DNA of 45,531 bases from a virus. A program made the translations under genes and the position numbers. This document shows, piece after piece, positions 6,027 to 14,718 of the stretch. Each line of letters opens with the position of its first letter. Position 1 is the first letter of the stretch. The stretch is from IMG/VR virus record IMGVR_UViG_3300012096_000009, positions 1-45,531 of that record; one strand, written 5' to 3'. The notes beneath the pieces are model-generated. The model was not told the DNA's origin and made no database searches. It was given only the letters and a program-made list of their open reading frames with translations.

Positions 6027-7030
6027 GCTTCAGCTTCTACGAGATAGACAAAGGACGATTCATCTTCTTTGTCGACGCTTCGCTGCTCAAAAGCTTCTCT
6101 CATTGCGAGCGTTACTTTTATCTCAAGCACGTGAAGAACCTTCGCCCAAAGGGTGTCTACGCCATGAAACCCTTTGCTATGGCCATAGGCTCATGGTGGA
6201 GCGACGTCATGGAGGACTTCTACAACGCGCTACGCGACAAGCGGCCACTCATAGCTGACGACATCCAAGATATCGCTCTGCGAGCGTGGGTCAAAAACGA
6301 GCTCGACAAATCCATCTTGGCTGAGCCTAAGAAGTTTGAGGATTTTGGCGACATAGCCGGAGCGGTACTGATGCTCCAAGAGTACTACAACTCGCAGTAT
6401 CTCATCGACGTGTCTAACTGGAAGATAATCGCCGTCGAACAAGGTTTCGGTTTGAAAAAGGAGGTGTTACTTGGGGAATCACCACGCGTCGTCGTCTACT
6501 GGATTGGAAAGCCTGACCTCGTTGTTGTCGAAAACGGTCGGCTTACTCCAGTCGACCACAAAACTGTATCACGAATCGATGGCTTTACAACGAGTCGCTA
6601 CAAGCCATCTACTCAAATGTCCGGATACGTTCACTCATGCGAAGCAATCGCAAAGTCGCTCGGATACCAAGTACGAGTTGATCGTTGCGTCGTCAATATC
6701 TGCTCACGTTTACGTCCTTCGGACAATCCTCGAAGCGGTAAAAAGAGACCTCGATTCGTTCGAGCCTACCCCAATTTTAATCGCGAAGAAATCGAAGAGT
6801 GGCGTCGGGGCGTCGTTAACAAGTGTGAGCGAATAGCGCATTGTCTCCGAACAGGGGAGTGGGTTTGGTCCGAGACAGCGTGTGATAACTTTTATAATCG
6901 CCCCTGCGATTTCAAGAAGCTCGATAGCTCGTCGCCCTCGGCACGTGAGGTTATATTGCTCGCGGACTTTATGGAAGGCAAGCCGTGGCAGCCGTATCAA
7001 GTAACGAATGAAAAACAAGAGGAGGATTAA
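6023..7030 (+). CDS. PD-(D/E)XK nuclease, Cas4/RecB-like
   Basis: This 335-residue protein has the nuclease core KPD (D165) and D178-H-K180, giving the D...DxK site of Cas4/AddB/RecB exonucleases. An N-terminal C28 in SHCERYFYL and C-terminal C287 and C295 resemble ligands of the Cas4/AddB iron-sulfur cluster, but the usual fourth cysteine is not obvious. It probably makes single strands for the Sak4-like protein that follows. The ATG overlaps the previous stop, and its own stop directly precedes the next GTG. Confidence 0.85.
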   Translation: MSFSFYEIDKGRFIFFVDASLLKSFSHCERYFYLKHVKNLRPKGVYAMKPFAMAIGSWWSDVMEDFYNALRDKRPLIADDIQDIALRAWVKNELDKSILAEPKKFEDFGDIAGAVLMLQEYYNSQYLIDVSNWKIIAVEQGFGLKKEVLLGESPRVVVYWIGKPDLVVVENGRLTPVDHKTVSRIDGFTTSRYKPSTQMSGYVHSCEAIAKSLGYQVRVDRCVVNICSRLRPSDNPRSGKKRPRFVRAYPNFNREEIEEWRRGVVNKCERIAHCLRTGEWVWSETACDNFYNRPCDFKKLDSSSPSAREVILLADFMEGKPWQPYQVTNEKQEED

Positions 7031-7948
7031 GTGCCCCTAGAAATACGCATCATGGAACAAGAACCACCCGTGTCCAAGCTCAAGCTCGCTATCGTAGGAC
7101 ACGAGAAGAACGGTAAGTCTCGCCTCGCGGCGACAGGTCGACCCTATGTCCTTGTCCACGACTTTGACAACCGAGCCGAGGCTTTGCAGGGCCGTTCGGG
7201 AGTCGTTGTACTAAGCTACGTCGAACCTCAATGGCCCAAATACCCAGAAGCGGCTCAGCTTTTCCTCGATATCTTGAGCCAGCTTGAGTCCTCACTCGAC
7301 CTACACGACCTTATACCATTGCTCAAGCAACGCTTTCCTCAAGGCAAGTACCCCGAAGTCCCAAAGGGAACGCTTGTACGAACGAACGTTGTCGACTCCG
7401 TCCAAACGATGGGCAAAGCGTTTATGAACTACGCGCTCGCGGGACAAAAGGACATCCGACGTTCCGTCAAGTTCGCCGGTTACGAAGTCTACTTACCCGG
7501 AGGTTGGGATGCGTGGAACGCCGAGATGGCTCCTGTGGAGTCTTCTATTTTGCGCCTGCTTGCTTTGCCTACAGATACTACTGTTGTACTTCATGAAACT
7601 TCCGAAGAAACTGCAGACTCCACATCGGAGAAACCACGCTTCACGGGACGTATCGGAGTTTTCCCGGTTAGGTATCAACGACTCATCAAATACTTCAACG
7701 AAGTTTGGCGTGTCAAGCTAACACAGGTCGCGGGCAAAGACAACAAGATGGTCTATTTGCCTCGCGTCTATCCACAACCGAATTACGAGTTTGATTGTGC
7801 AACTGCGCTCCAGCTAGACACCATCGAAGAGCCCGACATCCGAGCTATGATAGCGAAGCACGAGCAACGCTCGAAGAACGGTCTACAACTACAAGCTTCA
7901 GTCTCTCCGGAGACGAAGAAACAACTCTCAACAAGCGTTAAAATCTAA
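7031..7948 (+). CDS. Sak4-like AAA/RecA-type ATPase
   Basis: This 305-residue protein begins with a core strand and Walker A (AIVGHEKNGKS, 20-30) of the AAA_24/Sak4 group, phage RecA-like proteins that promote strand annealing. A Walker B-like VVDS follows near residue 120, and a Glu/Thr-rich segment and core strands follow near 180-220. The C-terminal 60 residues are charged and Gln-rich. Its neighbours, a Cas4-like nuclease upstream and a possible SSB downstream, form a typical recombination set. The start is GTG after GGAGG. Confidence 0.82.
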   Translation: MPLEIRIMEQEPPVSKLKLAIVGHEKNGKSRLAATGRPYVLVHDFDNRAEALQGRSGVVVLSYVEPQWPKYPEAAQLFLDILSQLESSLDLHDLIPLLKQRFPQGKYPEVPKGTLVRTNVVDSVQTMGKAFMNYALAGQKDIRRSVKFAGYEVYLPGGWDAWNAEMAPVESSILRLLALPTDTTVVLHETSEETADSTSEKPRFTGRIGVFPVRYQRLIKYFNEVWRVKLTQVAGKDNKMVYLPRVYPQPNYEFDCATALQLDTIEEPDIRAMIAKHEQRSKNGLQLQASVSPETKKQLSTSVKI

Positions 7949-7961
7949 TAAGGAGAATGAA

Positions 7962-8450
7962 ATGCCTCGTTTAACAGCCTCAAAAGAAGAAGTGAAGGGT
8001 CAATCACCAATGCCTGAGGGTTTGGTGACGATTCGACTCGACAGCTTCGAGCCCAAGTTCTCAAAAGACAAAGGTTCAATTAACCTAAATCCAACCCTCA
8101 AAATCATCAACCACGCCGAACACAACGACCGCCGCGTCTTCGAAAACCTCAACACAAAAGCAAAGTGGGTCTGGAAGGACTTCTGCCATGCCTTCGGGGT
8201 TCCTTTGATTATAGACGCAAGCGGTGATGTCGAATTCCCCGGCAACTTCGATTGCTCGAATCACGGTGAAGCTTGTGATGGAAGCGACCCTACTAACTGG
8301 CAATATCGTGGGCCATTAGTCGGTCAGCAAGCTCAGGCTTACCTGATACAGTCGGACGACACCAAAGGTGGCATTAGGAATGCCATTAAGTACTACGTGT
8401 GTCGCGTGTCGGGCTGCACGGAGAAGCATTCTCAGAAGTTAAACAGTTAA
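7962..8450 (+). CDS. DUF669-like / single-strand DNA-binding protein (probable)
   Basis: This 162-residue protein begins with PEGLVTIRLDSFEPKFSKDKG and continues LNPTLKIINHAEH, resembling the OB-fold-like start of DUF669 proteins that accompany Sak4-type recombinases. An aromatic, basic segment (KAKWVWKDFCHAFG) and four cysteines in the second half (CSNHGEAC, CRVSGC) are unusual for classic SSB and may bind zinc. The Shine-Dalgarno AAGGAGAATGAA precedes the ATG. SSB function is inferred mainly from position. Confidence 0.6.
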   Translation: MPRLTASKEEVKGQSPMPEGLVTIRLDSFEPKFSKDKGSINLNPTLKIINHAEHNDRRVFENLNTKAKWVWKDFCHAFGVPLIIDASGDVEFPGNFDCSNHGEACDGSDPTNWQYRGPLVGQQAQAYLIQSDDTKGGIRNAIKYYVCRVSGCTEKHSQKLNS

Positions 8451-8465
8451 GTCGTTTCGAGGCCG

Positions 8466-8618
8466 ATGAACCAGAAACCTTTGGCTTCGGTAAACGACAA
8501 GTCGGAGTCTGAGAGTGTTTCCTCGCTGATAACCCGCAACGTATCGCGTGCGGACACCGCCGTGCCAACGGCCTCCGATAGTAGCGTCCTGAAGACTGAC
8601 GTAGAGGGCGTATTTTAA
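8466..8618 (+). CDS. possible small Ser-rich protein
   Basis: This 50-residue frame fills the 180-base gap between the SSB-like and ParB-methyltransferase genes. It is Ser/Asp/Val-rich and soluble, with no motif. The upstream ribosome site is weak (CGAGG). Its stop precedes the AAGGAG of the next gene, the usual spacing in this block. Function is unknown and it may not be expressed. Confidence 0.4.
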   Translation: MNQKPLASVNDKSESESVSSLITRNVSRADTAVPTASDSSVLKTDVEGVF

Positions 8619-8629
8619 GGAGTTGTCGA

Positions 8630-9925
8630 GTGAACGACGACCTCAACATAGCTCAAGTAAACGTAGGCGACCGCGTTCGCAAAGACTTCGGTGATATAGA
8701 CGAACTTTGCAACTCGATTAAGTCGGTAGGTTTAATCCAACCCATCGTTCTGACTCACGACCTTTGCCTCATTGCCGGCGAACGCCGTCTACGCGCACTG
8801 AAGCGTATCGGCGTTACGACGTTGGTTCATGCGAGCCATTTTATTTGGAACGACGAGCAAGACGAGCTTAGACTCAAAGCGATGGAGATTGAAGAAAATG
8901 TCAAACGCAAAGAGCTATCGTGGCAAGAGGCCGTCACAGCGAAGAAGCGCCTCCTCGAAATCATGCAACAAATCCACGGGACCGTTACTTCTGGACGTCC
9001 GTCTAGAAGCGAGACGCTCGGTGTTTCTTCTTCAGGTTTTGGCATCAACAAACTTGCCGCGCTCCTTGGCGAGTCAAATGCTCAAACTTCTAAAGACATT
9101 GAACTCGCAAATCTCATCGAAGCTGTCCCCATGCTCGCCCGAGCCGAAACGAAGGAAGCCGCTCGCCGCTCGGCATCTCTTGCTGTCGCAGTAGCAGGAG
9201 CTTTGCAGCAGCAGACTAAGAACCCTTCCAAGACGGAGCAAAAGTGGACATTATATGAAGGAAACTTCCTGGATACCTCCAAACATCTGGGTGACGATTC
9301 GGTTGATTTGGTCATTGTTGACCCTCCATACGGCGAAGAAACTCAGGGAATGGGTCCCAACTCGAAACCGCTACTCGCAAATGAATTTGCTGACGACAAA
9401 GGTGCTTGGGACTCGATTCTTGGGGCGCTCGTTGCACAATCAATTAGAGTTCTTCGTCAGGACAGGTTCGCGGCTTTCTTCTTCGGATTCACTTTTTACC
9501 AAACGCTTTTGGATTCTGCTCGACTGGCAGGTTTCTCTGTGGATATTACGCCGTTGGTTTGGGTCAAGAATACAGTCATAAACACCAGTCCTTATACCCG
9601 TTACGGACGTTCTTACGAGCCGATAATGATTTGTCGTAAAGGCGAACCGAAGCTGATGCGTCCTTCACAGCGCGACGTCATCGCTATCGACAACGTAATA
9701 ACACGAGGAACGAACGAGCATAAGGTCTACCAAGCACAGAAACCCGTCGCCTTAATCGAGAAACTCATCCTTGATATGTCTCCTCCTGGCGCAACGGTTG
9801 TCGACTTCTGTGCCGGAAGCGGTACAACTGGAGAAGCTGCGCTTCGAACAGGGCGTCGGGTCGTTCTCTTCGAGAAGGACCCAATCGCATGTCAGATTAC
9901 GAGAGCTAGACTAGGGGCATTGTAA
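8630..9925 (+). CDS. ParB-domain/DNA methyltransferase fusion
   Basis: This 431-residue protein has an N-terminal ParB/sulfiredoxin-like domain (about 1-110), with SIKSVGLIQPI and the CLIAGERRLRA signature. The C-terminal half is an amino-methyltransferase: catalytic DPPY (231-234) precedes the SAM-binding DFCAGSGTTG (392-401), the order of the beta class. It would methylate adenine N6 or cytosine N4. No restriction enzyme is nearby, so self-protection or regulation is more likely. The GTG start follows AAGGAG. Confidence 0.9.
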   Translation: MNDDLNIAQVNVGDRVRKDFGDIDELCNSIKSVGLIQPIVLTHDLCLIAGERRLRALKRIGVTTLVHASHFIWNDEQDELRLKAMEIEENVKRKELSWQEAVTAKKRLLEIMQQIHGTVTSGRPSRSETLGVSSSGFGINKLAALLGESNAQTSKDIELANLIEAVPMLARAETKEAARRSASLAVAVAGALQQQTKNPSKTEQKWTLYEGNFLDTSKHLGDDSVDLVIVDPPYGEETQGMGPNSKPLLANEFADDKGAWDSILGALVAQSIRVLRQDRFAAFFFGFTFYQTLLDSARLAGFSVDITPLVWVKNTVINTSPYTRYGRSYEPIMICRKGEPKLMRPSQRDVIAIDNVITRGTNEHKVYQAQKPVALIEKLILDMSPPGATVVDFCAGSGTTGEAALRTGRRVVLFEKDPIACQITRARLGAL

Positions 9926-10282
9926 ATGAGAAGGCCAAAATGTTCGTCGATAGAAGACGCAATCGACAAAAAACCGAACGGTTGTTGGCTTTGGCTCGGA
10001 AGTAAAGATACACATGGATATGGAACTGCCTGTCTGAATGGAAAGCATATACTTATTCATCGTTACATGTATGAAAAGTATGTCGGTCCCATTCCAGAGG
10101 GATTTATCCTTCACCACGAATGCAAAGAGAAGTCTTGCGTAAACTACAATCATGTAACGCCTCTTCCGAAAATAGAGCATTTGAAACTTCACAATCCAAA
10201 AACAAAGACAAAAGAGGAGTCGTACAAAAGACTTACAACAAGAATAGCCGAAAGGAAAAAGGCGTTAAGAGGAGCTCTATGA
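9926..10282 (+). CDS. HNH endonuclease
   Basis: This 118-residue protein is the second HNH_3-type nuclease here. It has CWLWLGSKDTHGYG, then an IHRYMYE helix, and the core ILHHECKEKSCVNYNH (about 61-76). It is clearly related to the gene at 1620-1928 and has a Lys-rich tail. It starts one base after the methyltransferase stop and its stop overlaps the next start by ATGA, a neat insertion between genes as expected of a free-standing homing endonuclease. Confidence 0.85.
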   Translation: MRRPKCSSIEDAIDKKPNGCWLWLGSKDTHGYGTACLNGKHILIHRYMYEKYVGPIPEGFILHHECKEKSCVNYNHVTPLPKIEHLKLHNPKTKTKEESYKRLTTRIAERKKALRGAL

Positions 10283-10707
10283 AGATTTCAATCCAAACTA
10301 TACCTCACCGACAACAGAGATACAACACCATTGGTGACTGGTACACAGATAAGGTCACAGGCTCAGTTCGTATCTTCGTTAGCGAGCTCGATAGCTGGCG
10401 TTACGAACTCCTCGTAGGTATTCACGAAGTAGTCGAGGCCTTCCTATGCATGCACGACGGTATCACAGAAGAGTCCGTTGACCAGTTCGATAAGCAATTC
10501 GTTAGTCATAGCAACGAACCCGGCGACGACCCACAAGCCCCGTACCAGAGGCAGCATTGCCTCGCAACTGGTGTGGAACGTATCTTGGCAGCGTTGCTCG
10601 GAGTTAAGTGGGCTGAGTATGAAGAGGCTTTAGAGAAACTTATCATCAAGCGCGAAGAGGAGGAAAAGAAACATGTCGACACAGGAAGAGGAATCGAAAC
10701 CGACTAG
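10279..10707 (+). CDS. conserved-looking hypothetical protein
   Basis: This 142-residue protein reminds me of a conserved phage family of unknown function. It has an aromatic N-terminus (HRQQRYNTIGDWYTD), a central LLVGIHEVVEAFLCMHDG, an NEPGDDPQAPYQRQH loop and a Glu/Lys-rich coiled end. The HEVVE motif superficially resembles a metalloprotease site but lacks the second histidine. I placed the start at ATG 10279, which overlaps the HNH stop and follows AAGAGGAGC. An in-frame ATG 159 bases upstream lies inside the HNH gene. Confidence 0.75.
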   Translation: MKISIQTIPHRQQRYNTIGDWYTDKVTGSVRIFVSELDSWRYELLVGIHEVVEAFLCMHDGITEESVDQFDKQFVSHSNEPGDDPQAPYQRQHCLATGVERILAALLGVKWAEYEEALEKLIIKREEEEKKHVDTGRGIETD

Positions 10708-10873
10708 TAAGCAACTCTACACCTGTCTTCTACGCTGCTTTGTGTGTCTGAGATTACTGTCAGAAACACGGCACGTCGAGAAGAAGCCTGGAGTTAAAGT
10801 AAACTACAGTGAGTGTCCCTTGCACAAAGACAAAGGAGTTCATGTTGATTGGGAACCGGAGGTAACGCCATGA
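10673..10873 (+). CDS. small cysteine-rich, zinc-finger-like protein
   Basis: This 66-residue protein has four or five cysteines (YTCLLRCFVC, then CPLH) that could bind one zinc. It overlaps the previous gene by 35 bases, with GAGGAGG just before its ATG, and overlaps the next gene by ATGA. The function is unknown. Confidence 0.6.
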   Translation: MSTQEEESKPTSKQLYTCLLRCFVCLRLLSETRHVEKKPGVKVNYSECPLHKDKGVHVDWEPEVTP

Positions 10874-11574
10874 CTTTAGAACAAACAAGGGACTTCGTCA
10901 CTAATATGCTGGAAGCTCGTTCGCATATTCTACAAAATCCAGAGTACGGTGGTACTGAGATAGATTTCTGGGCTGATAGAATTAAAGATTTTATCGACGC
11001 CACGCTCCTCGCTCAGCACGCGGTAGCCGAGCCAGTGGATATGCTTACTGAACTTGACCATGTAAAGTATACCGGGCCAGCGGGAAAGATTATGCAGCCC
11101 AAGACGCGTCTCTTCAAATGCCCAAGTTGCGGAAAAGAATTCCGCGACATAGCCCACGCCCCTAATGGGATTTTATGCCCAGATTGCCCACCGGCGCACG
11201 CGGCAGAGCAGCCCAAGTTGTTGACGGAGGCGCAGGTGCGCGAGGCGTGGAATTCAATACCCGGCGAAGAACCGAGCATGAAAACTTACTACTTCAAAGA
11301 ATTAGCTGAACGCCTCAACACCCTGCTCGCCGCCTCGGTAGCGCCCCCGCCGCAGCAGGTTCAACCAACGCGAGAGATTCTGGCGAAGGTTATTGCCGGA
11401 CCTGCCTACCCCGATTCCTACAACTGGGAAGCCGCTGATAGGGTTTTGGAGTTGTTCGGTATTCATAACTGTCCAACAGGGGACCACGCTGACTGCACTC
11501 CAATGTACATCAGAGCGGCTGGCGAGCCACCCCTAGCGCCCGGAGAGCAAACTTCGCCTAAGGAGGAGGAGTGA
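10870..11574 (+). CDS. hypothetical protein with central zinc ribbon
   Basis: This 234-residue protein begins at ATG 10870 after CGGAGGTAACGCC. A zinc ribbon lies at about residues 80-105 (CPSCG ... CPDCP). Around it are helical stretches (QTRDFVTNMLEARSHILQN, VREAWNSIPGEEP) joined by Pro/Ala-rich linkers, as in modular phage proteins. The bases from about 11000 to 11560 look GC-richer and poorer in TCGA than the neighbours, a hint of recent acquisition. The function is not recognised. Confidence 0.7.
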   Translation: MTLEQTRDFVTNMLEARSHILQNPEYGGTEIDFWADRIKDFIDATLLAQHAVAEPVDMLTELDHVKYTGPAGKIMQPKTRLFKCPSCGKEFRDIAHAPNGILCPDCPPAHAAEQPKLLTEAQVREAWNSIPGEEPSMKTYYFKELAERLNTLLAASVAPPPQQVQPTREILAKVIAGPAYPDSYNWEAADRVLELFGIHNCPTGDHADCTPMYIRAAGEPPLAPGEQTSPKEEE

Positions 11575-11789
11575 GTCTATTCAACGAAACCGGTCACGAC
11601 TCAATCGACGACCGAAACACCGAGGCCCAACGCCTCATCGACGAGCTTTCTACGAATACCGAAGCTATGCAAACTCACGAACGTAAGTTCGTACTTGATA
11701 TGAGTGACAAGGTGTCGAGAAATGAGCTTCGTTGTTCTGAGAAGCAGCTTTTTTGGCTTCGCGGCCTTTACGAAAAATACTGTATTTAG
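11571..11789 (+). CDS. hypothetical protein with SEKQxxWL motif
   Basis: This 72-residue protein starts at GTG in a GTGA overlap after GGAGGAG. The C-terminal half (HERKFVLDMSDKVSRN, then CSEKQLFWLRGLYEKY) matches a short pattern common in small phage replication-region proteins of unknown role. It is helical, with no membrane segment. Confidence 0.65.
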   Translation: MSLFNETGHDSIDDRNTEAQRLIDELSTNTEAMQTHERKFVLDMSDKVSRNELRCSEKQLFWLRGLYEKYCI

Positions 11790-11797
11790 GAGACAAC

Positions 11798-12082
11798 ATG
11801 TCCGACGAAGTCCTTCCAATTCCAGAACCAATCGAGAAGATTACTCAAGAACTTATTAACGATATCCATCCAGACTGGGATACGCGAACATGGAAGTTTC
11901 GTTGTAGCTCCTGTAAAAAGGTTATGGAAGGCTCTATCGAGAGGCTTCGAGAGCTCATCAAGTTTTATCGTCCTGACGAATACGTAGAAATTCGATCACA
12001 GTTTCACATTCCTTTTATCGACGCGACTGTTACTCTCTGGAAGAGAAGCAAGCCTCGTCAGCCAAAGGTATTCATCCGCTAA
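11798..12082 (+). CDS. hypothetical protein
   Basis: This 94-residue protein begins at ATG 11798 after AGGAGAC. An in-frame TTG 45 bases upstream lies in the previous gene. It contains one CSSC pair (about residues 33-36) and a basic C-terminus (LWKRSKPRQPKVF). The stop overlaps the polymerase start (TAATG), so the two are likely coupled. The function is not recognised. Confidence 0.65.
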   Translation: MSDEVLPIPEPIEKITQELINDIHPDWDTRTWKFRCSSCKKVMEGSIERLRELIKFYRPDEYVEIRSQFHIPFIDATVTLWKRSKPRQPKVFIR

Positions 12083-14718
12083 TGGGCCAAAAAACCGAAG
12101 CTTTAAAAGCGAAGTGTCTTACGCTCGGACGTAAGTATGTCGGCTTTCGCGGTGATCCGCGAGCGCCAATCTGGGTCGTAGGCGAAGCTCCCGGAGCCGA
12201 CGAAGACCAAGCCGGAGTTCCTTTCGTCGGTAGCTCAGGTCGAGAGCTCGACCGAATGCTTAGCGAGGCAGGGTTGAGCTTTGGCGATATTTGTTTCGTA
12301 AATCCTTACAAAGTGAGGCCACCTCTAAATGACATCGAAAGATTCGAAGAAACCGGCATCACGATTAAAGAAAGCGAAGAGCAATTCTATGAGGAACTCA
12401 ACGATTACAAACCGGCCTTCATTATCCCTGTCGGAGGAACAGCTCTGCAAATTCTTTGTGGGTTTACCATTGACCCCCGAGATAAAGAGTCTAAAATTAG
12501 CAAATGGCGAGGCTCTTTACTTAGTTCTGAAGAACTCAGCTGGTCACATTTTGTCATTCCCAATTTCCACCCTGCTTATATCCTACGGGAGTGGTCCGAT
12601 AGAGACGTCGCGGTTTTTATATTCCGTCGAGTTAAAGAGGAGTTCGACTACTGGCGAGCCAACGGCCGACACCAACCTCTCCCGGCACGAGAGTTAATCG
12701 TTGACCCGTCTTTCGACGAGTCCCGAGAGTATCTTAGGAGCTTGCTTAATGACGATAGACCAATTTCAGCGGACATTGAACTTCTCGCTCGCCGTGTTCC
12801 GATTTGTATTGCTCTTTCCAATCGTCGTGAATCTGCTATCAGCGTCAGTTACTTTGACTATCCTCCTCGTGAACAAGCAGTCATATGGAAGCTCATTGAC
12901 GAGCTCCAAAGAACAAAACACATCATTGGACAGAACTGGACAACGTTCGATGCGAACTGGGTTGAGGCTCTTGGCTTCTCAAGTGGGGTGGCTTCTTGTG
13001 ACGATACTCTTGTACGTCATCACGTACTTCATCCCGAGATGTCTCACAAACTTGACTTCCAAGTGATGCAATACACCCGTGAGCCTTTCTACAAAGACGA
13101 AGGCAAAGGCTGGACCGTTCGAGAGGGTCTACCAAAACTGAAGCGTTACAACTGCAAAGACGCCGCCTGTACTCTGGAGGTTTATGAAGAGCAAGAACTC
13201 GAGTTCGCAGAGAACCCTCAACTACGGCAGTTCTATGAAAGATACGAAATGCCCCTCGCTAGGCGATTTCACGAAATTGACAAGCGCGGAATCCTCACAG
13301 ACCATGAGGCTCTCGCCCAACTCCGCAAAGAGATTGTTGCTGAGCTTGGCGAAAAATGCGTGGCAATCTCGGGAGGACTTAATAATCGACCTGTCGTTTA
13401 CTCAAAACGAATGGAGACTGACCTTGCGAAGCAACTCAATGTCGATACTAAAGCGGTTCTTAATATCTCGTCAGTTCAGCAACTCAAGGAGGTTCTAAAG
13501 AATGAGCTTAAAATCAAACTCAAAGTCGATAAACACTCAGGTAAAGAATCGACCGGAGAAGAAAGCCTCAACGAAGCCTTCGCCGCTACTGGCAACGGTG
13601 TCCTTAAAAACGTCCTGCGGGTACGCGAGCTTAACAAAATGCTCGGAACTTATATCGACGCCAGGACTGACGCTAATGTGTTCTATTCCTGTGGTTCAGT
13701 CACCGGAACTGTCACGGGTCGTAGAGCATCTCGAAAAAACTTCCTTGGTTATGGTTCAAATGGGCAAAACCAACCAAAACATAGCGACTTGGGCGAAAGA
13801 TTCCAAGGAATATTTATTGCACGACCTGATCGTATTCTCGTTACTTGCGATCAGGCTTCGGCAGAAGAGTGGGTGGTTCAAGGAATTATTGCTGACGTTT
13901 CCGGAGATACAAAAGGTATTACAGAGCTTACCGACTCTATACGAACTGGAATTTCGAGGCACGCTCGACTCGCATCGGCGATCTTCGGCCTCCCACTCGA
14001 AAAAACGAACAACAAAGAATGTCTAGAATACTTCCTCGGGAAGAAGGTTCGACATGCAGGCAACTACGACATGCGGGAGAATACGATGGCTGCACAACTC
14101 GCTGCAGCGGGGTTCCCTACGAAAGTTAATTTCTGTCGAGCTATCCTTGACAAGTTCCACGAAGTTGAGCCTCATATACGAGGAGTCTTTCACAAGTATA
14201 TTCAAAACGAGCTTACGCGTCATAAGAAACTCAATACTCCTCTTGGACGGGAGCGGACGTTTCATGGACTACGGCCTTATGGCGACAATTCCAAGATATT
14301 CCGTGAAGGTTACGCTTACATTCCACAGAGCACGATAGCCGACAACAATGGCCTCGCAATTCTGTTTTGCGAGGCCCATTTGCCGAACGCCTATTTGATG
14401 GACGGACACGACGCATCGTATGTCGAGGTTGCTGACTCGCTCGAAAGCGTCGTAAACGCGATGCAAGTCCTAGAAAAAGCCTACGACCGTGTCCTCAAGT
14501 TCCCAAATGGCTTCGAGGTTCAAATACCTATTGACTTTAGAATCGGTTACTCTATGAAAGGGCTCAAAAAATGCCCCGCTCCCTCAAGCGAGACTGGGTG
14601 TCAGAATATATCGAAGACATATCACCAGCTACAGAGTCTCCGACTAAGTTCCACTGGTGGTCAGCAGTTACCGCAATCTCAGCTTGCCTCAAGCGAAGCG
14701 TTTGGATCGACCGTGTAA
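12082..14718 (+). CDS. uracil-DNA glycosylase/family A DNA polymerase fusion
   Basis: This 878-residue protein joins two enzymes. Residues 1-200 are a family 4/5-like uracil-DNA glycosylase: GEAPG (34-38), PFVGSSG, then HPAYILR. The N-terminal Cys pair of the family 4 iron-sulfur cluster is not evident. Next comes a 3'-5' exonuclease (D231-I-E233; NWTTFD; YNCKDAA) and a PolA core: motif A at D590, motif B KKVRHAGNY (654-662), motif C H776-D777. It is the likely replicase. The final 48 codons overlap the next gene, and a stop may have been lost at 14572-14574. Confidence 0.9.
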   Translation: MGQKTEALKAKCLTLGRKYVGFRGDPRAPIWVVGEAPGADEDQAGVPFVGSSGRELDRMLSEAGLSFGDICFVNPYKVRPPLNDIERFEETGITIKESEEQFYEELNDYKPAFIIPVGGTALQILCGFTIDPRDKESKISKWRGSLLSSEELSWSHFVIPNFHPAYILREWSDRDVAVFIFRRVKEEFDYWRANGRHQPLPARELIVDPSFDESREYLRSLLNDDRPISADIELLARRVPICIALSNRRESAISVSYFDYPPREQAVIWKLIDELQRTKHIIGQNWTTFDANWVEALGFSSGVASCDDTLVRHHVLHPEMSHKLDFQVMQYTREPFYKDEGKGWTVREGLPKLKRYNCKDAACTLEVYEEQELEFAENPQLRQFYERYEMPLARRFHEIDKRGILTDHEALAQLRKEIVAELGEKCVAISGGLNNRPVVYSKRMETDLAKQLNVDTKAVLNISSVQQLKEVLKNELKIKLKVDKHSGKESTGEESLNEAFAATGNGVLKNVLRVRELNKMLGTYIDARTDANVFYSCGSVTGTVTGRRASRKNFLGYGSNGQNQPKHSDLGERFQGIFIARPDRILVTCDQASAEEWVVQGIIADVSGDTKGITELTDSIRTGISRHARLASAIFGLPLEKTNNKECLEYFLGKKVRHAGNYDMRENTMAAQLAAAGFPTKVNFCRAILDKFHEVEPHIRGVFHKYIQNELTRHKKLNTPLGRERTFHGLRPYGDNSKIFREGYAYIPQSTIADNNGLAILFCEAHLPNAYLMDGHDASYVEVADSLESVVNAMQVLEKAYDRVLKFPNGFEVQIPIDFRIGYSMKGLKKCPAPSSETGCQNISKTYHQLQSLRLSSTGGQQLPQSQLASSEAFGSTV

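Noticed and set aside
10279-10707. Metalloprotease from the HEVVE motif
   Set aside because: The second histidine of HExxH and a downstream zinc ligand are missing.
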